Assembly: GCA_034509735.1 (NCBI GenBank)
Contig: JACGWO010000008.1
Coordinates: 11,853,864-11,917,863, forward strand
Direction of reading: 5' to 3'
DNA length: 64,000 nucleotides
Source: Sesamum alatum
Lineage: Eukaryota > Streptophyta > Magnoliopsida > Lamiales > Pedaliaceae
Part shown: one piece after another, positions 43,286 to 55,304 of the stretch
How positions within the stretch are numbered: position 1 is the first letter of the stretch
Layout of the letters: every line of letters starts with the position of its first letter
Program-made: the position numbers and the translations under genes
Notes under the pieces: model-generated
What the model was told of the DNA's origin: nothing
Database searches by the model: none
The model's input: the letters and a program-made list of their open reading frames with translations, nothing else

Positions 43286-45340
43286 AGCTTTTTTATTTTT
43301 TTTTTGGGAGGGAAGGGGGAGAAAGTAAATTACATTAATGAAAATGAAATACACAACAAGCTGCGGGCGAGGAAGTGGGACAAGCCCCCACTTCATCATG
43401 CCGCGCAGCAATGAGCGGAGACAAGAACGTGGAACTAAAGCCTCGCAATGTGTCAAAGTCTATAAAGAATCGAAGATTGCAGGCTATAAGCTAAATGTTC
43501 ACTAAGGATCCAGGATCTAACTTGCTCTTCCACAAGTCGAGTGACCTCCTCCGGCGTCGAGCTGAAGCCCTGGAATCGATGGGCATTGCGTTCCCTCCAC
43601 AAATGGTAGATAAAGGATGAAAGAGTAGCACGGGACACAACTTTGAGCAAGTGCCGTCCACGAAAATGCACTTGGGCCCATGAGATACCACGGTCCCAAC
43701 AAACGAACGGCTATTTGAAACGTATCCCAATGCGCAATAGAGTTAAGCACCGCTTAGAGAAGTCGCATTCGAAGAATAAGTGGGATGTGTTTCGAGCGTA
43801 CCGGAATCACAGAGACAACATTCCTGGTGGGGGATATACAACCAACGTTTGTCGCTATTTGAAAGCTTGTCCATAATAGTCAGCCAAAAGATAAACAAGC
43901 TCCTTAGAATCCGAAAAGAGCCATGAAAGAGGCCATACCATGGAACTTTGTCCGCCGCCAGAGTGCATAGTGCGTAAGAAGAAGCAGTGCTGAAGACTCC
44001 CAAGGATGAACACCAAGAGATAGAGTTAGAACCTGCGTGTAGAGAGGGGAGGTCGTCCATGATGATCCAAACGTCAGACTACCGATGTGATTGAGCTGGC
44101 CAATTCCAACTACTGTGTGTGATGACGGAGAACAGCTTCGAGTCGTGGGAGGCAGGCCGGTTGTAGCTGGTCCACAGGGTAAGGCAGGAGCTAGTGTACC
44201 TTTTGGGTGCCAGGGATCGCTCCACAACCAAATGGTGTCTTCCGAGCCAATGGTGTATTCTAGCACAGGCATGGGCTTAGCAAGCATTTGTAGTATTTTC
44301 TTCCAAGACCAGGGTCCATTCATAGCCTTAGGGTCCCAAAAAGATTTGGTGCGTAAGCGGTAGTGAAGTACCCAATGACCCTAGATGGAGTGCTCATTCC
44401 GAATAAGAATATCCCATATGTGCTTGCTCATAAGGGCTTGATTCAATGCAAGGAGGTTAGGAATACTGAAGCCCTCTATCTTTCGACTGGCAAACAATGT
44501 GCCATGAGACCTTTGGTAGCCATTGCCCGTCGAGCCTCTATAAGAATTTTCACAATTTGGCCTCAAGACAATTGATCACGCCTTTTGGGAACATAAATGC
44601 CGATGACCAGTAGATGCTAAGAGAGCATAGAATTTAATGAGTTATGTTCGCATAGCAAACGACGGTTTGTAGAGTGCCCAACCAGAGATGCGTTCCTTCA
44701 TCTTCAGTACCAAAGCTCGGCAGTCCACTATGGTGAGCTTAGATGAAACCAGTGGGAGGCCCAAGTACTTTACTTGGAGGGATCTAAGTTGGAAATTTAG
44801 AATGCCGAGGATGGCTGGAACTTGGTCCATAGCTAATTTAGAAAGAATGATGAGGCCCTTCGATGGGTTGACCATGAGGCTGGAAAGATGGCTGAACTCC
44901 TCCATGGCTTCTTTAAACAAACTGACCGACTGCACTATTACAGCACAAAATAGAAGGATATCATCTGGGAAGCAAAGCATGGAGAGTCGAAAGTCATTAC
45001 ATCACCAGTGATAGGAAAATGCTGGGGTCAACTATATACGAGCTTTGAGCATTAAGTCGAAGGCCTCCATGACCATAACGAGTAGGGAGAGGAACAAAGG
45101 GTCGCCTTGCGGGAGGCCCCGAGCTCCCGAGAAGAAGCCGCGAATGCTACTGTTCAGTGTAATGGAGTAGCTGATGGTCGTAACACACTCGAAGATCCAA
45201 TTTCTAAAACGTGGTGGGAAGTTAAATAACTGCGAGGTAGCCTCCAAACATGCTGAGATTACAATTGTTGCAACTCTTTGACATGCTTCCACCTGTCCAC
45301 AGGGGTGTGGATTCGGTCTAGTGGGCTCGGCCCTCATGGA
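43286..45340 (-). pseudogene. 5'-truncated LINE, reverse transcriptase to 3' end
   Basis: Minus-strand fragments follow the order of plant L1-type ORF2. The polymerase part has FPPRFRNWIFECVTTISYSI and GARGLPQGDPL (45337-45032). The catalytic box reads MLCFPDDILLFC (44980), where the usual FADD has become FPDD. Then come KYLGLPL and KMKERISGW, IPNLLALNQALMSKHIWD (44430), the zinc-binding reverse transcriptase region (WLWSDPWHPKG at about 44240, then CCLCDSGTLETH at 43800) and the C-terminal YHLWRERNAHRFQG block (43610). A T-rich run at 43286-43306 on the plus strand is the poly(A) tail. Endonuclease and ORF1 are missing, as in usual LINE 5' truncation. Many stops. Confidence 0.9.
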
Positions 45341-45589
45341 GATTTTCTACATCGAATGTATGCAAGCTATTTCAACCTCCTTCAGTTAGAGTAGCTTGGT
45401 GTTGTTTGTTCATGGATCCCTTCAAGATTCCAAGGAACCAACTCATGTTGTGGTTAGCCATTTTGGAAAGACTCACCACAATGAACAAACCATTGATTCA
45501 TACGTGATGGGGGATTATAATATACACAGATGGAATAAAAAAGTACCCCTTAAATAAAGTGATAATTTCCATTCTAGGGCCAAGATCCG
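45341..45589. other. Spacer between two oppositely oriented LINE pieces
   Basis: No gene seen. Confidence 0.5.
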
Positions 45590-45890
45590 TGCCCTTTAAT
45601 TCGGGTCGGGTCAGGTCAGGGCGAGGCAAGCGCTTACACAATATCGCATATAGAGGAGTTTTGGATTCGGTCGTCTACCATATCTGGCAAGAGAGAAATC
45701 GAATGAGATACCAAGGGAGCTTCACAAGTGCAGACACCGTTGGAAGGCTTATTCTAGAACAGGTCCATAATAGAATCCTTTGCGAAGTGCTGCAAGTCTC
45801 TTTGCAGTCTTCCATTTTTAATAGATTGTGGAAAATAGCATGTACTCGATGTAATCATGTGAGATAGGAACTGCATAAGCTTGTTGCGTA
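45590..45890 (+). pseudogene. LINE 3'-terminal fragment
   Basis: RLHNIAYRGVLDSVVYHIWQ, ERNRMRYQG and EQVHNRILCEVLQVSLQSSI match, in the opposite orientation, the C-terminal part of the LINE at 43671-43453 (SSFIYHLWRERNAHRFQG, EEQVRSWIL, SLQSSILYRL). Only about 100 codons remain; it is a very short 5'-truncated copy of the same or a close family. Confidence 0.8.
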
Positions 45891-46729
45891 GACACTCTTT
45901 TTAAATATTATATGAAACTTACATTTTTCCAAAAATATTATCAATCATAATTTAATCAATAAATAGAGGTCAGTAAAATGAAAATTTCACTTAAACTTTT
46001 TGTTGGTGTTAGAAGCCCCCTTCCAAAACCCTAATGGTAGGGGTGAATTTGTAAATGGAGCTTTTTCAAAAGGAATGTAAATACTAATGTGGAGGCTACA
46101 TAAATGGTATCATGAATTTACGAAAATGCCTCCAAACTTCTCAATAACTTCGAAAATGGCCAAGATCTGCACCTATCTTAATTGGGTTGTATTGACTTGG
46201 CCCCAATCTGACTTGAACCTAATATGTAAGAACTCATGATAATCACACGATCATCTCTAGATCAATAGTTCATGTGGAATCGTATAAATTGAAAATATTT
46301 ATATATACCCTCCAAGCTATAGGTACGACTTTTGTTGCCCTAAGAACTTTTACGAGCTTCATATTTTCTCATATTACAACCTTGCTAATTTAAGTTCGGA
46401 TGGCTATATGTAATTGGGGCCATCCTAGTGAGTTCTCATGTGTTCCTTTCTTGCAAAACATAAGATTAGATCTCCAGCTCAGCTAAGCATTCTTGGAGTA
46501 TTTCGACAATATATAGATTAGACCTTAAATACACTTTCTAAATTTGGATACACAAAAGGTACATATAGTTTCTAAAGTTTTATTGGGAACAATATAAGTT
46601 TGCATTTTCAAAGTATTAAAGTAGGTGACTAGAAAGCCAAGTAGATTGGTTGGTTTGTAATTTATTTTGCAATTTGTTTTTTCAAATAATGTTAAATATT
46701 GTGAATAAAAGATTAATCATTGGCTATTT
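45891..46729. other. Spacer without recognisable gene or element
   Basis: Moderately AT-rich DNA. I see no coding sequence or terminal repeats. Confidence 0.5.
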
Positions 46730-47315
46730 TTGTCATGTTTTTTATTTATGCATTATTGTATATCATGGACAAAACCACGGACCACAAATCAATGAATTTG
46801 TTTCACGCATTTGATGGTGACTATGAAATAAACTTCCAAGGGTTATTCTGAAATATTCCAAGTCGGGAAACCTTATGAAAGGCCATTGAGGTATCTGTAA
46901 AGATTTTCACTAAGTGTTGCACCCATATGATGAGCATCAAGTTTCATCAATGATAGACTCATTACGTATATGCACTTTAGTGAGTGCTTGACAAGGGTTA
47001 TCAAGTTCATTGAAGTGACTTGCAGAAGTTGTCATATGGAAGCCCACGAGGCATGATCGGTATGACTAGAACTCCTTGGTTGCGATAGTACAAGAATCAG
47101 TCCTTTGACTTGAGGAGCCACAATAGCCTTGTGTATGGGGTAACTGCATCTTGGTCTTGGTTGATGTGGCTGTGTAAATACATGGTCACCAAAAACTCTG
47201 TTCCAGTGAAATCAAAACATGCATGCAGGTTTGTCTATTCCAGAGAGCGTCCATTGACCTCATGAGAGGATGACAATCTCTTATGTTCCCTAAATTTTAT
47301 TGACTTATTTGCTTG
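46730..47315 (+). repeat. Decayed internal fragment of the long copia-type LTR
   Basis: Landmarks of the LTR at 57600-58150 occur in the same order: 'aaatattccaagtcg', 'ttatcaagttca', 'gttgtcatatggaagccc', 'catgatcggtatgactagaa', 'ctccttggttgcgatagtac', 'gcatgcaggtttg'. Both ends are missing and divergence is high. Confidence 0.8.
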
Positions 47316-47339
47316 GTGGGTTTTTATCAACACAACAGT

Positions 47340-48236
47340 AATAAATTATTAGTCCTGTAATTTTATTATTTTTGACACATTTAGTCCTGTAACTTTTCAA
47401 ACAACAATTTTAGTCCTATATGTATTTTACTAAAACACATTTAGCCCTATAATTCATAAAAAAAAAATGACACTTGTAGTCCTGCTTTTGGACAGGGGAA
47501 AAAAAATTGCTCACTCGCAAAAAGATGTTGGTGTTGTGGGGAACATAATAAAATTGTATTTTTTACAAAAATCCCACATTCTCAGACCAAGATTCCAAGT
47601 TCCCCTTCCACTATGAAACCCTATTTTTTTGCCCAAATCCACCAATTCTCATCCCATTCATGCATTGAGACAAATTTTATAGTATTCAAGCCTTGGCCAA
47701 GGGTTTTTGTCTCACTCCGCAATATTTCTTCAAAACCAAGCTTCTTATTCTCCATGTCTTCAGTTTATGCACTCAAAAATCCAATCAAACGATTTCTTTG
47801 TGATCTTTTTGCTTGATTTTCATAGATTTGAAAAGTTTTGTGAAGTTTTGTGTGTTCTTTTAGGAAGTTTTTATGCATAGTCATTCGGGGGTTTCGGGAA
47901 ATTAAGGCTAAAATGCGGCATTAGGGCAAGGTTGGTGAATTAAAAGTTTGAAAGTGTTGAGTAATTAATGCGCGTTTTCACGCATCTTTTCTCTGAAAAT
48001 TTATCTCACTCGCCGGCGCAATAGGACTAAAAGCATCACTTTTTAATAAATTACAGGACTAAATGTATTTTAATAAAATACAGACATGACTAAAATTGTT
48101 CTATCAAAAGTTACAGGACTAAATGTGTCAAAAGAAATAAAATTGCAAGACTAATTTCGTTTATTCAAATGATAAAGGACAAACTGTGCAACACACCTAT
48201 AGTTACGGGACCAAACTGAAATTTGCCTAAAAAGAA
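47340..48236. mobile_element. Long-TIR element, about 900 bp, left terminus lost
   Basis: The arms are inverted copies of about 130 bp: 'ttagtcctgtaattttatta', 'tttgacacatttagtcctgt', 'aacaattttagtcc' on the left appear complemented on the right up to 48165. The right end goes on with 'gcaacacacctatag' to 'aaatttgcct', about 70 bp with no left counterpart. The core (47520-48000) has no recognised domain; the ORF at 47613-47816 is not convincing. Confidence 0.85.
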
Positions 48237-49635
48237 TGGGAAAAAGTATGTTAATAAAATATGTAACTTGTAAAAAAAATTATTGTTTCGGATTACAATT
48301 AAAAACTTATTGCATGAGATATATACCAAGAGAATACTATAAATATATGCATATTTGTAGCTAATGAAAATAAAATAACGGATATCTAAAAATGAAAAAT
48401 ATGAAATTACATATGAATACTGCCAAATACTAAATAGAACTAAGGAAAATTGGTGGAGAAGGTATTACAAAAAATCCTAGTCCAAAAATATTATGTAATA
48501 AGAATTTTAAATAATTAAATACAAAATTTCATAAATAAAATATTAATGGAGAACTTTAATGCCAGAAAATGGGGGGGAAAACACAAACTAATTTGAGCAA
48601 GAAAACATCCAACCCTAGACATATCTTATCACCTCCAAGGATGTTTTTGGCATTTCAACATAATCATTTTCAGATAAAAGGACTCCGATTATATGTAGAT
48701 CAAGATAAAAACCATCAAAACACACAAATACACTGATGCCAAATAGAGAAGGTTGTGTTTTTACATAGGCATGTAATATCATTAATTTCATAAACTTGGC
48801 CTTTATATTACCCCAATTTTAGTGTTTTTACATAGCCATGTAATATCGTTAATTTCACAAACTTGGCCTTTATATTTCCCTAATTTTACAACTGTAGATC
48901 GAAACAAACTTAGAAATGAAGCAAATTGACTTCTAAGAAAAACGATGTTCATCCCAATATATTAATGTATGCAAACATCAAACAGATCATGAGTTCATAT
49001 TTCATCTAACATGGAAGGAAACAAAGTAAAGATATAAGTCAAACAATACCATTGTGACGGAATATTGATAATTAGCAAGAATTTTCCCTTGTAATGCTCG
49101 GATAATGTTGTTCGCCTTAGCATCCTCCACATTCGTATAGTTTTACAATGAAATAGCAACATAAATAAGAAGCCATGTTTCATCAAGAATCAAGAAACAA
49201 ATGCTATCCAAATGGCTAATTAACCATGAATTTAGAATTTGAAAAATAAGTAAAAATAAGATATCTCACTTTTTTTAAGAAAATATAGCATTCTCCTTTA
49301 TTAAGAATTTTATTTACCATAAATATTTTAAAAATGCATAAATTTTAAAAACTAAATAATGCAAGTTTTGAAAATACGAAAGGTGAAAAATTAAAAAAAA
49401 AATCAAAATTCTAAGAATTCACCATTTAGTCAAAATTGAAGGATTGGATCAACGCCCCCACCCCCCCTGTCTCTTACGGTTGTGCTCGGGAGTGGTCCGG
49501 GTCTCGCTTCCCTCCCCCCCCGTCTCTTATGGTCAACTCGCTAGGAAGTTTCTGTTTCACTTTCAAATAAAAATAAGAGTAAGCTGTTGGCAACACCTGA
49601 TCGCAATTGGCCAGAAATCAAACTAGTCATTACAC
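48237..49635. other. AT-rich stretch with reversed Helitron-like fragments
   Basis: On the minus strand, 48290-48480 matches the family at 36220-36250 ('ggtatatctcatgcaataag') and 37440 ('ttcattttt..ggatccgtta'). Two C-rich patches 'ccccgtctctta' lie at 49455-49530. No gene supported; the minus-strand ORF at 48995-49186 has no recognised domain. Confidence 0.5.
48755..48888. repeat. 67-bp tandem duplication
   Basis: Two units start at 48755 and 48822 with 'gtgtttttacatag' and share 'aacttggcctttatatt'. A few substitutions separate them. Confidence 0.9.
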
Positions 49636-49935
49636 GACTTCATGAACAAATTTAACCCCAAAGTTTTGGAGGTGCTAGAGTTTCGTATTGATATGATGAC
49701 ATCTATATTGGCTTACGGGTTAAGAAAGGAGCGTTTAAAATTACAATATTCCTGAAAACCAACGAGATTCTCTCTTTGAGCCCTGTCTTCACGATCACTT
49801 TGTCTGTACTTCCAAGCAGAGGAGAGGGACCAAGTGGAAAGAAGCAAGAAAAAGATCAACACCAACTTTGTGGAGGACAGAGAAGAAGGAACAAAAGAAG
49901 TATACTTTGAAGACACTAGAATGAACAACATTTGA
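49636..49935 (+). pseudogene. Relic of Tat-type gag
   Basis: FMNKFNPKVLEVLEFRIDMM and SILAYGLRKERL parallel the Tat gag at 7246-7326 (RFNNETLEVQDLRIDMM, SILIHGLRKGPF). A Lys/Glu/Arg-rich tail with KKYTLKTLE follows after frame changes. Only about 100 codons remain, with no LTR or other domains nearby. Confidence 0.7.
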
Positions 49936-50015
49936 TGGAAGAAAGACCCTCATACCTATAAAAACTTGTAGGTAACCACAATAAGTCTAAGGCACTTAGA
50001 TTCAATGCTAGAGGT

Positions 50016-51020
50016 ATGCTCAACCTTGATAAGGTCAAAGTCATTAGAGCAGCAAGTGAAGGTACGCACCCTAAGATTGAACTAGACCAAGACTATGTGC
50101 AAAGTATCAGGAGAGTCTGGCAAGAAACTGTGGTCCTCAAGCTTGTAGGAAAATCATTCAGCTACAATATCTTGTCAAGCAAAGTTAACGCCATGTGGGA
50201 CTTGAATGGAGACAACAACCTCATTGCTCTGGGGCATAACTCTTTCATCTTAAAACTATCAGACCAAGATAAGGTTGAATACAACTTAACAAAGGGGCCC
50301 TGGATGATCTACAACCACTTCTTGGTGGTCAGAAAATGGCTATCGAATTTCAAGCATCAACTGACAAAATCAATACAACAATCACCTAGGTGAGAATTCC
50401 AGAACTGGCAGTTGAATATTATCAAGAGGCAATCATCCATGCCATTGCAATCAGCCTTGGATCTCCAATAAAAATTGATCACAATACGTATTGGGCTTCA
50501 AGGGAAAAGTTTGCCAAATTTTGTATCCAGATCGACCTTCAGAAGCCGATCGAAAGCAATGTCGAAGTTAATGGACACAAGTACTCCGTGGTGTACGAAA
50601 TGTGGTCGGGTTGGCTATCGAAACTTCGAATGCACCTATAAACGTAATGACACGACTAACCACGCTGGCGCAAGTAACCGGAGTGACGAGAAAACCTCAC
50701 CATCGGTTGGCGATGACAAAGTGGTACGTGAAGCTAAGTATGGGGAATGGCTTCAGGTGCGCAGGTCACACAACAGACCCCATGCAGAAAAAGGAAAAAC
50801 AAAAGAGGAAATTCTTGGGAAAAGAAGCAGTAACAGGTACAATCACCTCAGGACACACAGTGGACAGAACACCCTTCAACTGAAAAAGACTCATCAACAA
50901 CGGACAAATCTTCTCCAAAGGACAACAACTCCAAGAAAAAGAACTTTTGCAAAGGAAAGTGCTAACATTGCACAAACATTAGACGTTCGTACTGAATGTT
51001 ATGCAAATCAGACTGTTTGA
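50016..51020 (+). pseudogene. LINE ORF1 (RNA-binding protein)
   Basis: The first 125 codons match the DUF4283-type N-terminal domain of plant L1 ORF1: VVLKLVGKSFSYNILSSKVN, ALGHNSFILKLSDQDKVEYN, GPWMIYNHFLVVRKW. A stop at 50391 is followed by VRIPELAVEYYQEAI and FCIQIDLQKPIESNVEVNG. The zinc knuckle reads CTKCGRVGYRNFEC (about 50597-50638), in which the His of C-x2-C-x4-H-x4-C is Tyr. A basic, Lys/Arg/Thr-rich tail follows in another frame. ORF1 proteins bind LINE RNA. The ATG at 50016 may not be the original start. Confidence 0.85.
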
Positions 51021-51457
51021 ACCTCATGGAAAAGACCTTGAGAAAACCAACACCTATATTAAACCCCTCAACCAGTCCAAAGAAAATCCAACTAACCCTA
51101 GCCACCCCAAATAGCACGAAGAAACTTATAATGCCGGGAAATCGGTGGATAAACCAACAAGTAGACTGTTGTCTCCAACTGGATGAGATTAACATTGCAA
51201 ATCTCCTATCTCAAGTGGACTTCAGAGGCAGATGTGTACAAGTATCAACAATCAATTCTCTCTACTGGCATATTGGAGTCCTGGCAAGTTTCAACCACCA
51301 GGTGGGAAGGGAATACAAGAGCTTCGAATTGAAAATTTGACGGAGTTTATCGGAATAGGACAGACAACCTACAGTGGTGGAGATGCTCTTGCAGTAAATC
51401 CTGATGGAGACGCAAAACTTTAGGGGGGATTACCCAATTCCACAACATAACATCCAC

Positions 51458-52590
51458 ATGAATAACATGAAGATCCTTACGTGGAACTGCCAAGGCACCG
51501 GTAATATGAATTTTCGCAGCACTTTTACTGAACTCGTGAGAACCCATTGACCAGATGTTGTTTACCTTCTTGAAACCAAAGTGTCCCCAGAAAGGGCCAA
51601 TCAAATCTCTAAATCTTTGGGTTTTTTAGGAATCTCCATGGCCCCAACTGTTGGGAGGGGAGGGGAATTTGGATGCTCTGAGACATGGAAACCATCCAAG
51701 TGGACATTCTTAATGTTAACCAACAGGTGATTCACGTTATTATTGGACCAAAACATGGCAGATGATGGTTGTGCTCTGGCTGTTATGCCAGCTCTGACCC
51801 AAGGACGAGAGAGCAACTTTGGCAAAATCTAAAAGTCGTCAGTACATAAATTAATCTTCCTTAGCTTATCACAGGGGATTTCAACAAAGTGATCAACACG
51901 TTAGAAAAGAAAGGAAAAAGACCACCCAATCCCCCCAAATGTAATCGCTTTGTGGAGATGATGAACAATGGTAGTCTCATGGATCTGGGATTCCTAGGGC
52001 TGTGATTCACGTGGAAATTTCACGGCAGGGCCTGGCTTCAATCAGAGAATGTCTTAATAGGACCATGGCTAACAACTCATGGAGGGTCCAATTTCCAGAA
52101 GGTACGGTTCTCCATCTCCCTCGCACCCTCTCAGATCACCATCCCATACTCACTTATTGTCACAGCATTACTCCACCTCCTTTTAAAAAACCATTTCGGT
52201 TTGAGCTTGCATGGACCACACATCCTAATTGTGTGGAAATCATACAAAACACATGGAACCATTACACTTCTCTTTGGGATGCTCTTAAACATCCGCCCGA
52301 CATCATGCTTGCATGGAATAGGAACACTTTTGGAAATATTTTTGTTAAAAGGAGAACCTTTCTTGCCAGAATTGACGGCATTAAAAACTATTTGGCTAAC
52401 AAGGATAGCTCTTTTCTCGTTAATCTGGAAAGCCGTCTTATTAAAGAGTATAATAAAACTATTCTTCAAGAAGAAATGTTGTGGTTTCAAAAATCTCGAA
52501 TCAAATAGCTTTCCTTTGGGGATAAAAACACCACCTTTTCCACTCCTCAACTATTTGTAGAAGAAGGAAAAACAAAATTGATGCCCTTAA
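51458..52590 (+). pseudogene. LINE ORF2: endonuclease domain
   Basis: An ATG at 51458 starts MNNMKILTWNCQGTGNMNF, the usual plant L1 ORF2 opening with the catalytic Asn region. PDVVYLLETKVSPERA holds the conserved Glu. LITGDFNKVINTLEKKG gives the GDFN box at about 51875 and LSDHHPILTYCH the SDH box at about 52124. Stops appear after 30 codons (51548) and repeatedly later, with several frame shifts. The enzyme would nick target DNA for primed reverse transcription. Confidence 0.87.
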
Positions 52591-54316
52591 AGTTGATGGA
52601 GTCTGGCTATCAAATGTTGATGCTCTTAAGGATCATGTCTTCCGGTATTTCACCAACATCTTCTCCTCCTATTCCTCCACCCAACCTAGGACTCTTGGTC
52701 ATAGCAAATTCCAATGTGTGATCTCCCTGGATTGTGTTAAAAGGCTTGAAGAGCCTATTACTCATGAGGAGATCAACAAGATTGTGCACTCCATGAGCCC
52801 CTACAAAGCCCTCGGCCCAGATGGTTGTCAAGTCTTCTTTTATCATAAATATTCTAGTATTGTTGGTGAATTAGTTTTTAAAACAGTCAAACTAGCTTTT
52901 GAAACTGGAGAGGTGGAAAAAATAAGTTGGGCATGCGTTTGTGTGCCTCGTCCCAAAAGTTGATAGTCCAAGTGCCATCTCCCAGTTTTAAACCCATTTC
53001 TCTTTGTAATGTTATTCTCAAGATCATTACTAAAACCATCTCTTCCAGACTGATACAAACCATGTCTAGTTATATCTGTCCTCTTCAAAACAGTTTCCTT
53101 CCTGGTCATAGTACTTATGACAACATTCTCGTCATCCAGGAACTCATGCATACAATGAGAAAATTCAAAAGCAAACTGGGGGGTATGGTCATCAAGATTA
53201 ACCTTGAAAAAGCCTTCGATAGAGTTAACTAGGACTTCTTGGAACAAACACTTTCATTCTTCAATATTCCTCATGATATCATTAAGCTAAACATGCATTG
53301 TGTTAGAAATACTCGGCCTCAAATCCTTTGGAATGGTGAAGCCCTCCCTCGTATCACCCCGTCTTGTGGTCTCCGCCAAGGGGACCCTCTCTCACCCCTC
53401 CTCTTTGTCCTTTGTATGGAAAGATTGGTCTACCTTAGCGAGGAATACGTTGAATGCAAGAAATGGCAACCTATTTCTTCTTCTAAAGAATGTCCTCAAT
53501 TTTCTTACTTGTTCTTTGCAGATGACATGATTCTTATGGCTAAGGCTTCGATTAAGAGTGCCAAAACTATCTCTCATATCTTTTGAAAAATTCTATAATC
53601 ACTCTGGGTTTAAAATCAATCATGACAAATCCAAAGTGTTCTTATCTAAAAATGTGGATAATCGTAGAAGTTGTCTTATCACATCCATTCTGGGTTTAGG
53701 GCCACTAGGGACCTTGGTAGATGTCTTGATGTCCCCATTATTCACAAAAGAGTTTCTCAAGGACTCTACAGGGAAGTTGTGGAAAGAGTTCAAAATCGTC
53801 TCTCTCCTTGAAAAGCCAAACTACTTAACCTTGCAGGTAGATCTACTCTTATCCAAGTTGTCACTTCTAGCATGCCTACCCATGTTATGTAATCAGCTTG
53901 CCCCCCCCCCCCCCCCCCCCCCCACCTCAGTTTGCAATCAGTTAGATAGCCTGAATAGAACCTTTCTTCTGTCCATTGACTCTAACCCCCGTAAAATCCA
54001 CTTGGTCAAATGGAGTCTTGTTACAAATCATAAAATCAAAGGGGTCCTTGGACTGAGAAAGACTAGGAAAGCGAATGTCACTCTTTTAGCCAAAGTGGGT
54101 TGGAAAATCCTCTGGGGTGACAAGACTATTTTGGGGGAACTTTTCAAATACAAATACCTCAAAAAACTCTTTACTTTTAGATCATTCTACTAAACCTTCG
54201 ACTTTTACCTTTGGAAAGGAATTGTCAAAAGTGTGCAGCTAATATAAGATGGAGATTAGGATCAAGAGATAAGATCTCGTTTTAGTTCGATATATGGGCT
54301 AGCCATGAATTTATTT
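52591..54316 (+). pseudogene. LINE ORF2: reverse transcriptase, before the insertion
   Basis: EEINKIVHSMSPYKALGPDG (52765), FKPISLCNVILKIITKTISS, QNSFLPGHSTYDNILVIQEL, INLEKAFDRVN (first catalytic Asp, about 53218), SCGLRQGDPLSPLLFVLCME and FADDMILMAKAS (catalytic Asp pair at 53521-53526) follow in order. The NHSGFKINHDKSKVFLSKN thumb region comes next. Frames change at 52963, 53232 and 53586. A run of 23 C at 53901-53923 lies in the region after the polymerase. The frame is cut at 54316 by the TIR element. Confidence 0.92.
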
Positions 54317-55304
54317 GGGGGAAAATACATTTTGCCCCCCTGTGATATTGATAATGTGCCAAAAAATCCCTGTGAGAAAAAAAAATAGCAATTTATCCCC
54401 CGTGATTTTAAAAATAGAGCGGAAAACCCCCTATCAGAGAGAGTGTAAGACACGCGCTTTGATTGTGATTTTTTTTCAATTTTAAAGGAAAACATTTATT
54501 TTATAATATAAATATATTCATGATATACTAATATTTATATATACAAATATTAAATATTTATAATAATATATAATAATTTCCCCTTACCCCTCCCCCCCGG
54601 TTACCTCCAGCAAACCCCCAACCCATCAGCCCCGCCCCCCCCACCCACCTGCTATCTCCAACAAACCCTCAACCCACTAGCCCCATCGCCCGCCCCCTAC
54701 CCCTGCTACCGCCAGTCCCTCCCCCCCCCCCCCCCTGCCACCGGCCTCATCCCCCTCCCAGGCCATTACCATCGCCGCATAGGCCAGTCGCCCCTCCCCT
54801 CACTATCGTCGTCCCTTCCCCTCTCCCCAGCCCCCGGGGCCGACCCTTCCCCTTTCCAGCCCAGCACTGCCCCTTCCCCTTCCCCCAGCCCCACGGCGAC
54901 GCCCTCCTTGTCTCTCCCTCTCGATGTATATATATATAATTATATAAATATATGTATATTATATAATTGAATATATATTATATAATTTTAATTATATATT
55001 AGATATAAATATACAATTTTAAATGTACACCATTTATTTAAATTAAGTAAAATCAAAATCATTGATTTGTTTGTCAAATGTGAACCATGGATTCAAATCA
55101 AATTCAACGGTTTTAAATAAATATATATATATATATATAATTTTACAATTAAAAATAAAAAAAATAAAACAAAAAACAAAAACGCGCGTGAGGGGCGCCT
55201 TTGCTTCTTTTTTAGAAACACAGGGGGTAAATTGTTGTTTTTTCTTTCACATGGGGATTTTTGCTCTTTTTCGTTAACACCTGGGGGTAAATTACATTTA
55301 ACCC
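54317..55304. mobile_element. Mutator-like TIR element, 988 bp, 9-bp TSD, C-rich core
   Basis: AATTTATTT is duplicated exactly at 54308-54316 and 55305-55313. The left end GGGGGAAAATACATTTTGCC pairs with the right end, reverse complemented GGGTTAAATGTAATTTACCC. Inside each arm lie 'ccctgtga' blocks like those at 3443 and 56872. The core at about 54580-54920 is strikingly C-rich and unlike everything around it. LINE sequence resumes on the other side. No transposase is coded, so it would need one from elsewhere. Confidence 0.95.
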
